Below, one piece after another: positions 43,893 through 52,522 of a DNA stretch of 64,000 bases (the stretch's first letter is position 1; each line of letters starts with the position of its first letter). The notes under the pieces were generated by a model. It did not search any database. It had not been told where the DNA came from and saw only the letters and a list, made by a program, of their open reading frames with translations. Source of the stretch: an uncultured Acidaminococcus sp. (GTDB lineage: Bacteria; Bacillota; Negativicutes; Acidaminococcales; Acidaminococcaceae); the NCBI GenBank assembly GCA_900538365.1, contig UPXT01000003.1, positions 22,480-86,479 on the forward strand. The letters are read 5' to 3'. The translations under genes and the position numbers were made by a program.

Positions 43893-44537
43893 ATGGGCAG
43901 ACCTAAAGCAAATTCGATACATGCTAACGGCCTTACGGACCGTCAGGAAATGATTCTTGAATTTATTCGTAATTATATTACTGAAAATAATTATCCCCCA
44001 TCCGTTCGGGAAATTGGCAAGGGGGTTGGCCTAGCTTCCAGTGCCAGTGTCCACAACAATATGAAAAAACTTGCAAGTTTAGGCTTTTTGAACTGGGATA
44101 CAGATAAACCCCGTACATATGGTCTTGTTTCTGATGAAGCGTGGCGCAAGAAGGAAGTTGTTGGCGTGCCCCTTGTTGGAGCCGTTCATGCTGGCGATCC
44201 CATCCTTGCGGATGAACATATTGAGGATATGTATCCCATTCCAACAGAGCTTCTTGGGACCAAGGACGATGTCTTCATGATGGTGGTTGAAGGCGACAGT
44301 ATGAAGGATGCTGGAATCCTGGACAGGGACTATGTCTTCGTGCGCCGTCAGGATTATGCCCAAAATGGTGATATCGTGGTTGCGCTCTTAAACGGAGAAG
44401 AAACGACGATTAAACGGTATTTCCGTGAACTCAAACAGATTCGTTTGGTTCCGGAAAATAGCGCTTATTCACCCATCGTTGGAACGGACAACATTAAGAT
44501 TACTGGTGTTGTTGTAGGTGTTTTCCGTGTTCTTTGA
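43893..44537 (+). CDS. lexA: SOS repressor LexA
   Basis: 214 residues. N-terminal winged helix (1-80) with TDRQEMILEFIRNYI and PPSVREIGKGVGLAS. C-terminal self-cleaving S24 peptidase domain with the scissile Ala100-Gly101 (VHAGDP), catalytic Ser136 (EGDSM) and Lys174 (TTIKRY). It represses DNA-damage genes and is inactivated by RecA-stimulated autocleavage. The start at 43893 follows GGGAGG. It is monocistronic, between its own promoter and a terminator, and is the last plus-strand gene before the strand switch. Confidence 0.96.
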   Translation: MGRPKANSIHANGLTDRQEMILEFIRNYITENNYPPSVREIGKGVGLASSASVHNNMKKLASLGFLNWDTDKPRTYGLVSDEAWRKKEVVGVPLVGAVHAGDPILADEHIEDMYPIPTELLGTKDDVFMMVVEGDSMKDAGILDRDYVFVRRQDYAQNGDIVVALLNGEETTIKRYFRELKQIRLVPENSAYSPIVGTDNIKITGVVVGVFRVL

Positions 44538-44597
44538 TGATTTTCTCTCATTTGATGACAGATAAAAGGATAGCTTCCCTGTTAAAAATGGTTGTAT

Positions 44598-44635
44598 GCC
44601 CTTAAAATGCTCAAATTTGCGTTTTAAGGGCTTTT
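44598..44635 (+). terminator. Terminator after lexA
   Basis: GCCCTTAAAA pairs with TTTTAAGGGC, with an inner GC/GC step, and is followed by a TTTT tail, 60 bases after the lexA stop. Confidence 0.85.
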
Positions 44636-45145
44636 ATCATTTTTACGATTAAGCATATGCGTGTCATTGTAAAATCGTCTCTAATGTAAGATATGGAGAC
44701 AATTATATTTTTCAACTGAAGAGTTAATTCGTGTTTCACTTTTTGCTTTTATTTCGAGTAAATGGACGCTGTTTTTTCTTTCAATCAACTCTTTTTTATT
44801 TTTCTTTTCCAAAAAAACTGCTGGCCATTTCTTTATAACATGTTCCCATTCACGAAGATGATGTCTTCATGGTTTCCTAAATGGAGAAATCGTTGTTCTA
44901 AAATGTTCAAAGTTTCATTTTATGTTTTTTTATCCTTTTTATAATAAACGGATACTGACAATTCTCTAAAACGCCTTAAGCGAGAAATATGGGAGCATAA
45001 CGATTCAGCAAATGGTTGATCATCAGGCCGTCTGGATTGCTTTTTGCTGTGCCGGAAGGATTCCCTTTGATTCCATAACTGAAGCCCGCCTGAGAGGACA
45101 TGGCGTTGAGTCTATCTGCAGCAGATTCATCGTAGGTAAACAATC
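44636..45145. other. AT-rich intergenic region at the strand switch
   Basis: About 330 bases (44640-44970) are very AT-rich and hold no supported gene; the 60-codon frame at 44762-44944 has no ribosome binding site and a composition-driven Phe-rich product. From about 44970 the base composition becomes balanced, coinciding with the small ORF remnant described separately. Confidence 0.6.
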
Positions 45146-45152
45146 AAAATAG
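45012..45152 (+). pseudogene. 46-codon ORF, possible gene remnant
   Basis: Open from the TAA at 44967-44969 to TAG 45150-45152 (60 codons), with one in-frame ATG at 45012 giving 46 residues (MVDHQAVWIAFCC...). Balanced base composition and a protein-like residue mix contrast with the AT-rich sequence before it. There is no ribosome binding site at the ATG. The stop lies inside the first arm of the hairpin at 45146-45193. It may be the 3' end of a gene whose 5' part was lost; the family is not recognised. Confidence 0.3.
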
Positions 45153-45196
45153 GAGAGGGGAGGGATTTTATTATCCCTCCCCTCTCCTATTTTTCA
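45146..45196. terminator. Very strong bidirectional terminator (21-bp perfect stem)
   Basis: Perfect inverted repeat: arms 45146-45166 and 45173-45193 (core AGGAGAGGGGAGGGAT and its complement) with a 6-base loop TTTATT. T-rich tails follow on both sides. It stops transcription of the minus-strand operon ending at 45234 and of anything from the left. Confidence 0.9.
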
Positions 45197-45233
45197 TTTT
45201 TCACAATTTTTCAGATAGATTGCCGCCGTGCGG

Positions 45234-46469
45234 TCATTTATCCATGATCTTTTTTGCCGCTTCCATAATGGCAATGCGGCCATGCTCAAAGGTCAGGCCT
45301 CCTTGAAGATATACCGTGAAGGGTTCGCGCACAGGGGCATCCGCACTCAGTTCGATGGAAGCGCCTTGGACAAAGGTGCCAGCAGCCATGATAACTTCAT
45401 CCTGATAGCCGGGCAAATGACTGGGTACAGGCGTTACATGGGCATCAATGGGAGAACTGGCCTGAATGGCTTCACAAAACCGGCAGAGATTTTCCTTGGT
45501 TTTAAGGGTAATCGTTTGGATGATGTCGCTGCGGCGTTCTTCCGGCAGCGGGGACACTTCGAATCCGAGATTCTGAAATACGGAAGCTGCAAAGATAGAA
45601 GTCTTGATGGCTTGAAGGACCACATGGGGAGCAAAAAATAGACCTTCATAAAATTCACGGGCAGTATCCCCGAGTGTTGCCCCCATTTCTCCTCCTAGTC
45701 CCGGCGCCGTGAGACGATAGGAAGCTAGTTCGACAAGATCCTTGCGTCCCACGATATAACCGCCGGTCGGAGCCATGCCGCCGCCCAGGTTCTTGATGAG
45801 GGAACCAGCCATTAGGTCAGCACCGACTTGGGTAGGTTCCTTATCCTCGATAAATTCGCCGTAGCAGTTATCAACAAAGCAGATGATATCCGGCTTAACC
45901 TGTTTGACTGCACTGAATATTTCCCCGATTTCATTGACTGTCAGTGTCTTGCGGACGCTGCTGTACCCGCAGGAACGCTGCACATGGACCATTCGGGTCT
46001 TGTCTGTGATTGCGGCCACAATGGCGTCAATATTGGGATGGTCGGCAATCATAGGGATTTCGTGGTAAACAACGCCTTGATCGACCAAAGAGCCCGGTGT
46101 CTTGATGGGGGAACCAATAATGGTCTGCATCGTGTCATAGGGTTCTCCCGTGGCAGCAATCAGCTCATCTCCAGGTTTTAGGACACCCAGTAAAGCAACG
46201 GCAAGGGCATGGGTCCCAGAGACAAATTGGCTTCTTACAAGGGCTGCTTCCGTACCGAAGAGTTCCGCATAGATTCCATCCAGTTCATCCCTACCCGTAT
46301 CGGAATAGGCGTAGCCTGTACTTGGTTTCAGGTAATAATCGGCTACCTGATGATTGCGAAACGCTTTGAGGACCTTGCGCGTGTTGAGAAGAGCAGCCTT
46401 TTCGTGGACAAAGCTCGTCTTCTGAACCTCAAGCAAGGCTTTCTCTTCGATTTCATCCCAATTGATCAT
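45234..46469 (-). CDS. PLP-dependent enzyme, YnbB/methionine gamma-lyase-like family
   Basis: 411 residues of the fold type I family (Met_gamma_lyase, YnbB; sometimes labelled aluminium resistance protein). PLP lysine in AGSLIKNLGGG near 230; Asp in CFVDNCYGEF; substrate-binding YAYSDTGRDELDGIYAELFG near 50. The reaction is probably a C-S or C-C lyase on an amino acid, but the true substrate is not established. It lies 3 bases after hflX; the hflX-ynbB pair is also found in B. subtilis (ynbA-ynbB). GGAGGA inside the end of hflX serves its ATG. Confidence 0.9.
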   Translation of the reverse strand: MINWDEIEEKALLEVQKTSFVHEKAALLNTRKVLKAFRNHQVADYYLKPSTGYAYSDTGRDELDGIYAELFGTEAALVRSQFVSGTHALAVALLGVLKPGDELIAATGEPYDTMQTIIGSPIKTPGSLVDQGVVYHEIPMIADHPNIDAIVAAITDKTRMVHVQRSCGYSSVRKTLTVNEIGEIFSAVKQVKPDIICFVDNCYGEFIEDKEPTQVGADLMAGSLIKNLGGGMAPTGGYIVGRKDLVELASYRLTAPGLGGEMGATLGDTAREFYEGLFFAPHVVLQAIKTSIFAASVFQNLGFEVSPLPEERRSDIIQTITLKTKENLCRFCEAIQASSPIDAHVTPVPSHLPGYQDEVIMAAGTFVQGASIELSADAPVREPFTVYLQGGLTFEHGRIAIMEAAKKIMDK

Positions 46470-46472
46470 GTT

Positions 46473-48290
46473 TTATGATTCCTCCTGTAGATAAAGGGCA
46501 TAGTGCTTCAAATCATGTTTATCCAAACGGACTTTCATAAGGGTCCCCTTTTCCTCGTAACTTTCGGATAGGACCGTCGCCTTTTCGTGAAGCTGAGCGG
46601 AAAGCTTTGTTTCTGTATACGGAATCAGCAGGGTCACTTCCGTCTTTCCTTCATTGAGAAGACTTGCAATCTTTTCAATAAGGGTCGGGATCCCTTCCCC
46701 AGAGCGGACAGAAATTGCAAGGGAAGCTTCCTGATCGAGTCGCTTTTTGAGCCCCTCATGGTCAGGCAGCTTATCAATCTTGTTATAGACGGTCAGGATT
46801 GGTGTATCTGTCACACCAAGTTCCTTTAAGACGCCGAGGACCGCTTCTTCTTGTTTCTCGTGAAGTTCATGGCTCACATCGATCACATGGAGCAGGAGAT
46901 CTGCGCCCTTTACGACTTCCAAAGTAGAACGAAAGGCAGCCACCAATTGATGCGGCAGGCGCTGGATGAAGCCGACCGTATCAGTCACAGTACAGGTTTC
47001 TTTATTGGGCAGGCTGAGTTGCCGCGTTGTTGGATCAAGCGTTGCAAAAAGCTGGTCTTCTGCATAGATTTCAGAATGGGTAAGGGCATTTAGCAGAGAA
47101 GATTTACCTGCGTTCGTATAGCCCACAAGACAGACCTGTTTGATTCTATTTTTTTCCCGAGCTCTCTGCTGCGTCCGGCGCGCGCCTTTCATCTTTTCAA
47201 TCTGGGATTCCAAGAATCCGATGCGGTCACGGATCCGCCGCCGATCCACTTCAAGTTTGGTTTCCCCAGGGCCCCTTGTTCCGATGCCGCCGCCCAAGCG
47301 GGACAAACTGGCGCCCTGCCCCATGATGCGAGGCAGAAGGTACTGCAGTTGAGCCAGTTCGACTTGGAGTTTGCCTTCACTGGTTCGCGCCCGCTTGGCA
47401 AAGATGTCAAGGATAAGGCCCGTCCGGTCAATGATCCGGACGCCTAACGCTTGTTCCAAATTGCGTTGCTGGGCCGGGGAAAGGTCATCGTCGACAAGGC
47501 AAAGGTCAATATCTTCCTGTTGAGCAAAAAGGGCCATTTCCTCAACTTTTCCCTTGCCGATAAAATAAACTGGATCGGGCTTGGAACGGGACTGGACAAA
47601 TTTAGCCGCGACAACAGCACCTGCTGTTTCGGCTAGCTGCGCCAGTTCTTCAACGGAATCTTCAACACAATAGCGAGATCGGTCATCTCCCCAATGAAGC
47701 GAAACCAGCATAGCTCGTTCTGCTTCTTTTCCCGTTTTCTCGCTGCGCGTCTTTTTACCTAAAATTCGTTCAATCGTCTGCAACAGAGTTCCATAAGGGA
47801 TACGGGCCGCTTCTTTGGCAGAATAAGGACCAAATTCCTCGGTAAGCGGCACCCCAGCATCAGTAAGGTCTGTAATCAGGCCTAAGGAAAGAAAGGGCAT
47901 AGCCTCCGCGTCTTTCCAAGCAAGGGCTGCCATGCCGTCAAGGCGCAAATTTTTAAGTGCGGAGATATCCACCCCACTTAGGCGCGGTGTGCCGGACGGA
48001 TGGGTATGGATCGCGGTGATTCCTGACAGACGCCACAGAGAACGCCGGCTTCCTATATCCTGAAGGGAAACAGCATGATCGTTGCCAACACAAACGCTGG
48101 AAATTGTCCCTTTGCGGTCCACATACACAGAGACTTCGCGTCCAATAGCTCCCGAAATATCACGTAGAAGGAGGGCCAGTTCCTCCGAAATGAGCTGGCC
48201 CTGATCAAGATGAAGGTCGTAGAGCGATTGAAGCTGCTCCAAGACCCGATTTTTAATTCCCTCCGTCTTTCCGTAGACGATGTTATCCAT
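46473..48290 (-). CDS. hflX: GTPase HflX with N-terminal JAMM-motif domain
   Basis: 605 residues, against about 420 for ordinary HflX. Residues 192-605 are canonical: the HflX N-terminal ND1 region, GGGIGTRGPGETKLE at 333-347, helical hairpin, and a G domain with GYTNAGKSS at 390-398, DTVGFI and NKID. HflX rescues stalled or heat-damaged ribosomes by splitting them. Residues 1-185 are extra and contain His95-x-His97-x7-Ser105-x2-Asp108 (HTHPSGTPRLSGVD), the zinc motif of JAMM/RadC-type domains, with Glu52 as a possible catalytic Glu. The domain could be an isopeptidase-like or binding module (inference). It starts 5 bases after the helicase gene. Confidence 0.93.
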   Translation of the reverse strand: MDNIVYGKTEGIKNRVLEQLQSLYDLHLDQGQLISEELALLLRDISGAIGREVSVYVDRKGTISSVCVGNDHAVSLQDIGSRRSLWRLSGITAIHTHPSGTPRLSGVDISALKNLRLDGMAALAWKDAEAMPFLSLGLITDLTDAGVPLTEEFGPYSAKEAARIPYGTLLQTIERILGKKTRSEKTGKEAERAMLVSLHWGDDRSRYCVEDSVEELAQLAETAGAVVAAKFVQSRSKPDPVYFIGKGKVEEMALFAQQEDIDLCLVDDDLSPAQQRNLEQALGVRIIDRTGLILDIFAKRARTSEGKLQVELAQLQYLLPRIMGQGASLSRLGGGIGTRGPGETKLEVDRRRIRDRIGFLESQIEKMKGARRTQQRAREKNRIKQVCLVGYTNAGKSSLLNALTHSEIYAEDQLFATLDPTTRQLSLPNKETCTVTDTVGFIQRLPHQLVAAFRSTLEVVKGADLLLHVIDVSHELHEKQEEAVLGVLKELGVTDTPILTVYNKIDKLPDHEGLKKRLDQEASLAISVRSGEGIPTLIEKIASLLNEGKTEVTLLIPYTETKLSAQLHEKATVLSESYEEKGTLMKVRLDKHDLKHYALYLQEES

Positions 48291-48295
48291 GGTGC

Positions 48296-49894
48296 TTATC
48301 TCCGTGCTTTAGCGGGCTCCATGTTGACGCGGAATCCGCGAATGGTGTTTTTGTGCATAACGGCCATGACTTTTTCTGCTGAGTCAGCAGGAACTTCAAC
48401 AAAACTGAATTTGTCATAGATGCTGATGCGCCCAATCGATTTCGCTGGAATCTCGGCTTCGATGGCAATGCTTTGGATAATGTCCCGTACCGTGACTTTG
48501 GCACTGCGGCCGATGTTGACAAACAGTCTAACCATGCCAGGGCGGGCCCCCGTGTTGGCAAGGGCTTCAGGCAGCGCATCCACAGCCTGGGGTTCTTCCA
48601 AGGCTTTATTGCCTTCCTGCATGAACTTGATGGCGGCCGCTGCAATATCGTGAATGTCATAATCATTTTCCAGGGCTTCAGCGATAGGCAGATAATCATG
48701 ATATTGGTTTTGCTCAAGGATGCTCTGCATTTTGGAAATGATCTGCTCCCGCTGCTTTTCAAGGACGTTGGCATCAGTCGGAAGCTGGCCGCGGATGATT
48801 TTCGTTTTTACGCTCCGTTCAATGAGTTTTAACTGACGGAACTCACGGGGTGTGATAAAGGTCAAGGCAACCCCGGTGTTGCCAGCGCGTCCAGTACGGC
48901 CAATGCGATGGACGTAGCTTTCCGGATCCTGGGGAACATCGAAATTCACCACGTGGGTGATGTTGTCAATATCAATACCGCGGGCGGCTACATCTGTCGC
49001 GACGAGGATATCAACTTGATTTTGACGGAATTTCTTCATGACTCGATCACGCTGCGTCTGGCTCAGGTCCCCGTGAAGGCCTTCTGCCTCATATCCGCGG
49101 GTAGCAAGGGCAATGACGAGCTCATCTACGCCTTTTTTTGTGCGGCAGAAAATGATCATCTTGCAGTCATCTGTCGTATCAAGGATTCGGCACAGGCCAT
49201 CCACTTTATCGCGCGTTTCATAATAATATTGATCAATGGTTGGCGCCGTCACAATTTCCTTGTGGATGGCGACCACTTTTGGCGTCCGCATGTACTTTTT
49301 GCTGATGCTCAAGATTGGACGGGGCATCGTCGCTGAAAAAAGCATGGTCTGCCGTTCTGGTGGAACTTGCTTGATGATGGCCTCAATGTCTTCAATGAAC
49401 CCCATGTCAAGCATCTCATCAGCCTCATCAAGGACAAGGAAGTGGATATGGTCCAAACTGATGGTGCCGCGACGCAGATGATCCAAAAGACGGCCCGGGG
49501 TCCCAATAACGACCTGGATGCCATGTTTCAGGCTCCGAATCTGACGTTCAATCGGCTGTCCTCCATATACAGGCAGGACATGGACACGTTTCAGCCGGCC
49601 AATTTTGCTGATTTCTTCCGCCACCTGGATGCATAGTTCCCTTGTTGGGGACATGACCAGGGCTTGGACATAGCGATTCTTTTCATCAATGGATTGGATG
49701 ATGGGAATGCCAAAGGCCGCTGTCTTGCCCGTACCGGTTTGAGCCTGTCCGATGATATCATCCCCTTCCAAGGCAAGCGGAATGGCCCCTTTTTGGATGG
49801 GTGACGGTTCCTCAAAGCCCATATCTTTTAGGGCTGTGAGAATCTTTTTGTCAAGGTTCAGGTCTTCAAAGGTCGTAATTGTTGGTTCTGTCAT
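48296..49894 (-). CDS. DEAD-box ATP-dependent RNA helicase (DeaD/CshA type)
   Basis: 532 residues. Q motif near FEEPSPIQKGAIP, motif I AQTGTGKTAAFG, Ia PTRELCIQ, II DEAD, III SAT, and VI HRIGRTGRAG. A C-terminal DbpA-like RNA-binding domain covers about 450-525 (VRLFVNIGRSAKVTVRDIIQ). Such helicases remodel rRNA and mRNA, especially in the cold, and DbpA-type tails bind 23S rRNA. The start is ATG 49894 with AGGAG 6 bases before it, rather than 49951. Together with hflX it suggests a ribosome-maintenance operon. Confidence 0.94.
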   Translation of the reverse strand: MTEPTITTFEDLNLDKKILTALKDMGFEEPSPIQKGAIPLALEGDDIIGQAQTGTGKTAAFGIPIIQSIDEKNRYVQALVMSPTRELCIQVAEEISKIGRLKRVHVLPVYGGQPIERQIRSLKHGIQVVIGTPGRLLDHLRRGTISLDHIHFLVLDEADEMLDMGFIEDIEAIIKQVPPERQTMLFSATMPRPILSISKKYMRTPKVVAIHKEIVTAPTIDQYYYETRDKVDGLCRILDTTDDCKMIIFCRTKKGVDELVIALATRGYEAEGLHGDLSQTQRDRVMKKFRQNQVDILVATDVAARGIDIDNITHVVNFDVPQDPESYVHRIGRTGRAGNTGVALTFITPREFRQLKLIERSVKTKIIRGQLPTDANVLEKQREQIISKMQSILEQNQYHDYLPIAEALENDYDIHDIAAAAIKFMQEGNKALEEPQAVDALPEALANTGARPGMVRLFVNIGRSAKVTVRDIIQSIAIEAEIPAKSIGRISIYDKFSFVEVPADSAEKVMAVMHKNTIRGFRVNMEPAKARR

Positions 49895-49925
49895 AGGTTC
49901 TCCTAACATACTTGTTTGGCACGAT

Positions 49926-51167
49926 TTATTTTTTAGCTTCATCCATGGCAAGAGCCATGGCGTTCATTGCCGCACGGAGTTTGACTGTCGTGCGGGAAGC
50001 CCGATAGCGAAGTTCCTGTACAACCGTGCCATGCTTTGTTGCACAGGCTTCATAAACAAGTCCTACTGGTTTATCCGGTGTACCGCCCGTAGGACCTGCA
50101 ATCCCTGTAATACTGACACCGATATCGGAGCGCATCAAGCGGCGAACCCCTTCAGCCATGGCAATCGCCGTTTCCTTGGATACCGCCGTATACGTATCAA
50201 GCGTTTCCTGAGGAACACCCAGGACCTCATGTTTGACCTGGTTGGTGTAGGAAACGACGGATCCAATCAAGTATTGGGAACTTCCCGGCACGTCGGTCAT
50301 AAGGCTTGAGGCGAGTCCGCCCGTGCAGGATTCTGCAAAAGCGATGGTCATTTTTTTTGCTCGCAGCAGCTTTCCCAGTGCTTCTCCCAAGGTTTCGTAG
50401 TCCGTTCCGTAAATATAGTCCCCCACTTTTGCACGGATTTTGGCTTCTTCTTTGTGAATGAGTGTCATGCATCCTTCCAGGCTTGCAGCTTTCGCTGTAA
50501 GCCGTACGAGGATTTCACCGCGGCGCGCATACAGAGCCACTGTTGGGTTGGTCTGCGCCATGATGATATCATCAAGTTTTTCGGCCGTCATGGATTCGGT
50601 CAACCCTTTTAGATGGAGGATGCGGGAATGGATGATTCCTTGGCTCTGAAATTTCCGGCGAAGGTAAGGCATCATCTCGGTCTCAAGGACAAACTTAGTT
50701 TCTTCCGGCGGTCCTGGAAGCAGGATAAAAACCTTGCCATCATTCGTTTCAACGGCCATGCCCGGTGCTGTTCCCACATCATTATTGAGAATGACTGCGC
50801 CTTCCGGTACATAGGCCTGTTTTCTGTTATTAGGGCTCATGGTAAGCCCACGAGAGCCAAAATAAGCCTCCATTTTTTTCAGCCATTCCTCACTCAGCAC
50901 AAGGGGCCGGCCAAGAAAATCGGCCACGGTCTGAGCCGTGATATCACCTCTTGTTGGCCCTAAGCCGCCCGTGAGGATAATGATCTGGGCACGCGTTTGC
51001 GCAATAGAAAGGGCTGCTAAAAGGCGCTTAGGATTATCCCCCACCGTTGACTGATAAAGGACACTGAAACCGGCGTCGTTCAGGGTTCTTGACAGGAGCT
51101 GGAAACTTGTATTGAGGATATCTCCCAACAAAAGCTCCGTTCCTGTACTGATGATTTCTACGTCCAC
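49926..51167 (-). CDS. cinA: CinA family protein (competence/damage-inducible, NMN deamidase-like)
   Basis: 413 residues with two parts: an N-terminal MoaB-like (COG1058) domain with STGTELLLGDILNT and LTGGLGPTRGDITAQT, and a C-terminal CinA amidase domain (from about 250) with AESCTGGLASSLMTDVPGSS. CinA members have NMN deamidase and/or ADP-ribose pyrophosphatase activity and are linked to competence in some species. It starts at GTG behind AAAGGAG, 7 bases after rimO. recA, its usual downstream neighbour, is absent, and a helicase follows instead. Confidence 0.93.
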   Translation of the reverse strand: MDVEIISTGTELLLGDILNTSFQLLSRTLNDAGFSVLYQSTVGDNPKRLLAALSIAQTRAQIIILTGGLGPTRGDITAQTVADFLGRPLVLSEEWLKKMEAYFGSRGLTMSPNNRKQAYVPEGAVILNNDVGTAPGMAVETNDGKVFILLPGPPEETKFVLETEMMPYLRRKFQSQGIIHSRILHLKGLTESMTAEKLDDIIMAQTNPTVALYARRGEILVRLTAKAASLEGCMTLIHKEEAKIRAKVGDYIYGTDYETLGEALGKLLRAKKMTIAFAESCTGGLASSLMTDVPGSSQYLIGSVVSYTNQVKHEVLGVPQETLDTYTAVSKETAIAMAEGVRRLMRSDIGVSITGIAGPTGGTPDKPVGLVYEACATKHGTVVQELRYRASRTTVKLRAAMNAMALAMDEAKK

Positions 51168-51174
51168 AGGACAT

Positions 51175-52503
51175 TCACTCCTTTACGAGGTGAGAAACCG
51201 CCTCATATGTAAAGCCTTGATCGATCTGGACCTTGACAAAAGCCCCTACAGGAATTCCCTTGGCACCTTCAATGAAGATTTTACCGTCAATATCAGGGGC
51301 TTCAGCATAGGACCGCGCTACAGCAAGGTCCGGGTTTTCTTCATCATGACCCTCAACAAGAACCGTCAGGACCTTGCCTTCCCGTTCCTGCTGGATTTCC
51401 TCTGAAATTTTGGCTTGCAGCGTCATCAAGCGATGATAGCGTTCCTGTTTGGTGGCTTCATCAATTTGGTTTTTCATGGAACCCGCCTCGGTTCCCTCTT
51501 CCTGGGAGTAAGTAAAGACACCTGCGCATTGGAAACGTTCTTTTTGTGCAAAGTCAAGGAGTTCCTCGAATTGCGCTTCCGTTTCTCCCGGAAAGCCAAC
51601 AATGAAAGTAGTCCGCAGGCAGATATCAGGCATCTTTTTGCGGAGCTTAAAAAGGAGCGTTTGAACCTGTTCCCGTGTATCCCTGCGGCGCATGGTCTTT
51701 AAAAGAGAATTGCTGGCATGCTGCAGCGGCAGGTCAACATAGTGGCAAACCTTCTCACATTGGGCCATTGTCTCAATGAGTTCATCAGAAAAGGATTCAG
51801 GATAGCAGTAAAGGATGCGAATCCATTTCAAGGCAGGGATTTCATTCAGGTCCCGCAAGAGTTCGGAAAGGCGCAGTTTGTGGTACAGATCGATCCCGTA
51901 CTGCGTCGTATCTTGGGCAACCAGGATGACCTCCCGCGTACCATGCTGGACCAAGTTCCTTACTTCTTCTACAATTTCCTCATAGGGACGGCTGCGGTAA
52001 GGTCCCCGTATCTTCGGAATGGCACAATAGGAGCAGCAATTGCTGCAGCCTTCGGCAATCTTCACATAAGCGGTATATTGCGGAGTGGAAAGAACACGGC
52101 TCTTAGGCTGGGAATATTGCTTAGGGGCTTCAAGCAGCACAAAGCGCTCCCCATTTTCCACGCGGTCAATGACAGACCCAATGGCATCATAACATTCCGT
52201 CCCAATAATAGCATCCACTTCGGGCATCTCTTCAAAAAGTTCGTGGGCGTAACGCTGGCCCAAACAACCCGTCATAATAAGTTTACGATGGGGATCTGTT
52301 TTCTTATATTCTGCCATCTGCAGGATGGTGTTGATGGATTCTGTTTTGGCACTTTCAATGAAACCACAGGTATTGACGATAATGATGTCGGCATGGGACG
52401 GATCATTGGTCAGTTCCCATTTACGGTCACGGATAAGCCCCATCATGACCTCGGAATCAACGAGGTTCTTAGGGCATCCTAGGCTTACAACTCCGATTTT
52501 CAA
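51175..52503 (-). CDS. rimO: Ribosomal protein S12 methylthiotransferase RimO
   Basis: Radical-SAM enzyme that adds a methylthio group to Asp88 of ribosomal protein S12. 442 residues. N-terminal UPF0004 domain with Cys in SLGCPKNLVDSE, NTCGFI and GCLGQRY; radical SAM Cys in GCSNCCSYCAIP (CxxxCxxC); C-terminal TRAM domain. The start is TTG 52503, with GAGGAG 7 bases upstream, giving MKIGVVSLGCPKN; the GTG at 52533 would overlap the previous gene's end. The usual rimO-pgsA-cinA order is broken here by the absence of pgsA. Confidence 0.95.
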   Translation of the reverse strand: MKIGVVSLGCPKNLVDSEVMMGLIRDRKWELTNDPSHADIIIVNTCGFIESAKTESINTILQMAEYKKTDPHRKLIMTGCLGQRYAHELFEEMPEVDAIIGTECYDAIGSVIDRVENGERFVLLEAPKQYSQPKSRVLSTPQYTAYVKIAEGCSNCCSYCAIPKIRGPYRSRPYEEIVEEVRNLVQHGTREVILVAQDTTQYGIDLYHKLRLSELLRDLNEIPALKWIRILYCYPESFSDELIETMAQCEKVCHYVDLPLQHASNSLLKTMRRRDTREQVQTLLFKLRKKMPDICLRTTFIVGFPGETEAQFEELLDFAQKERFQCAGVFTYSQEEGTEAGSMKNQIDEATKQERYHRLMTLQAKISEEIQQEREGKVLTVLVEGHDEENPDLAVARSYAEAPDIDGKIFIEGAKGIPVGAFVKVQIDQGFTYEAVSHLVKE

Positions 52504-52522
52504 CTTGGACTCCTCTCTTGAT

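Noticed and set aside
44858..44880. Possible decayed second lexA copy
   Set aside because: A 12-base identity (GATGTCTTCATG) with lexA and a short DDVFMV-like reading were seen, but the similarity does not extend either side and could be chance.
44762..44944. 60-codon Phe-rich frame after lexA
   Set aside because: AT-rich sequence without a ribosome binding site; the composition alone explains it.
45228..45641. 137-codon plus-strand frame opposite the YnbB-like gene
   Set aside because: It lies antisense to a conserved PLP enzyme and lacks a start site.
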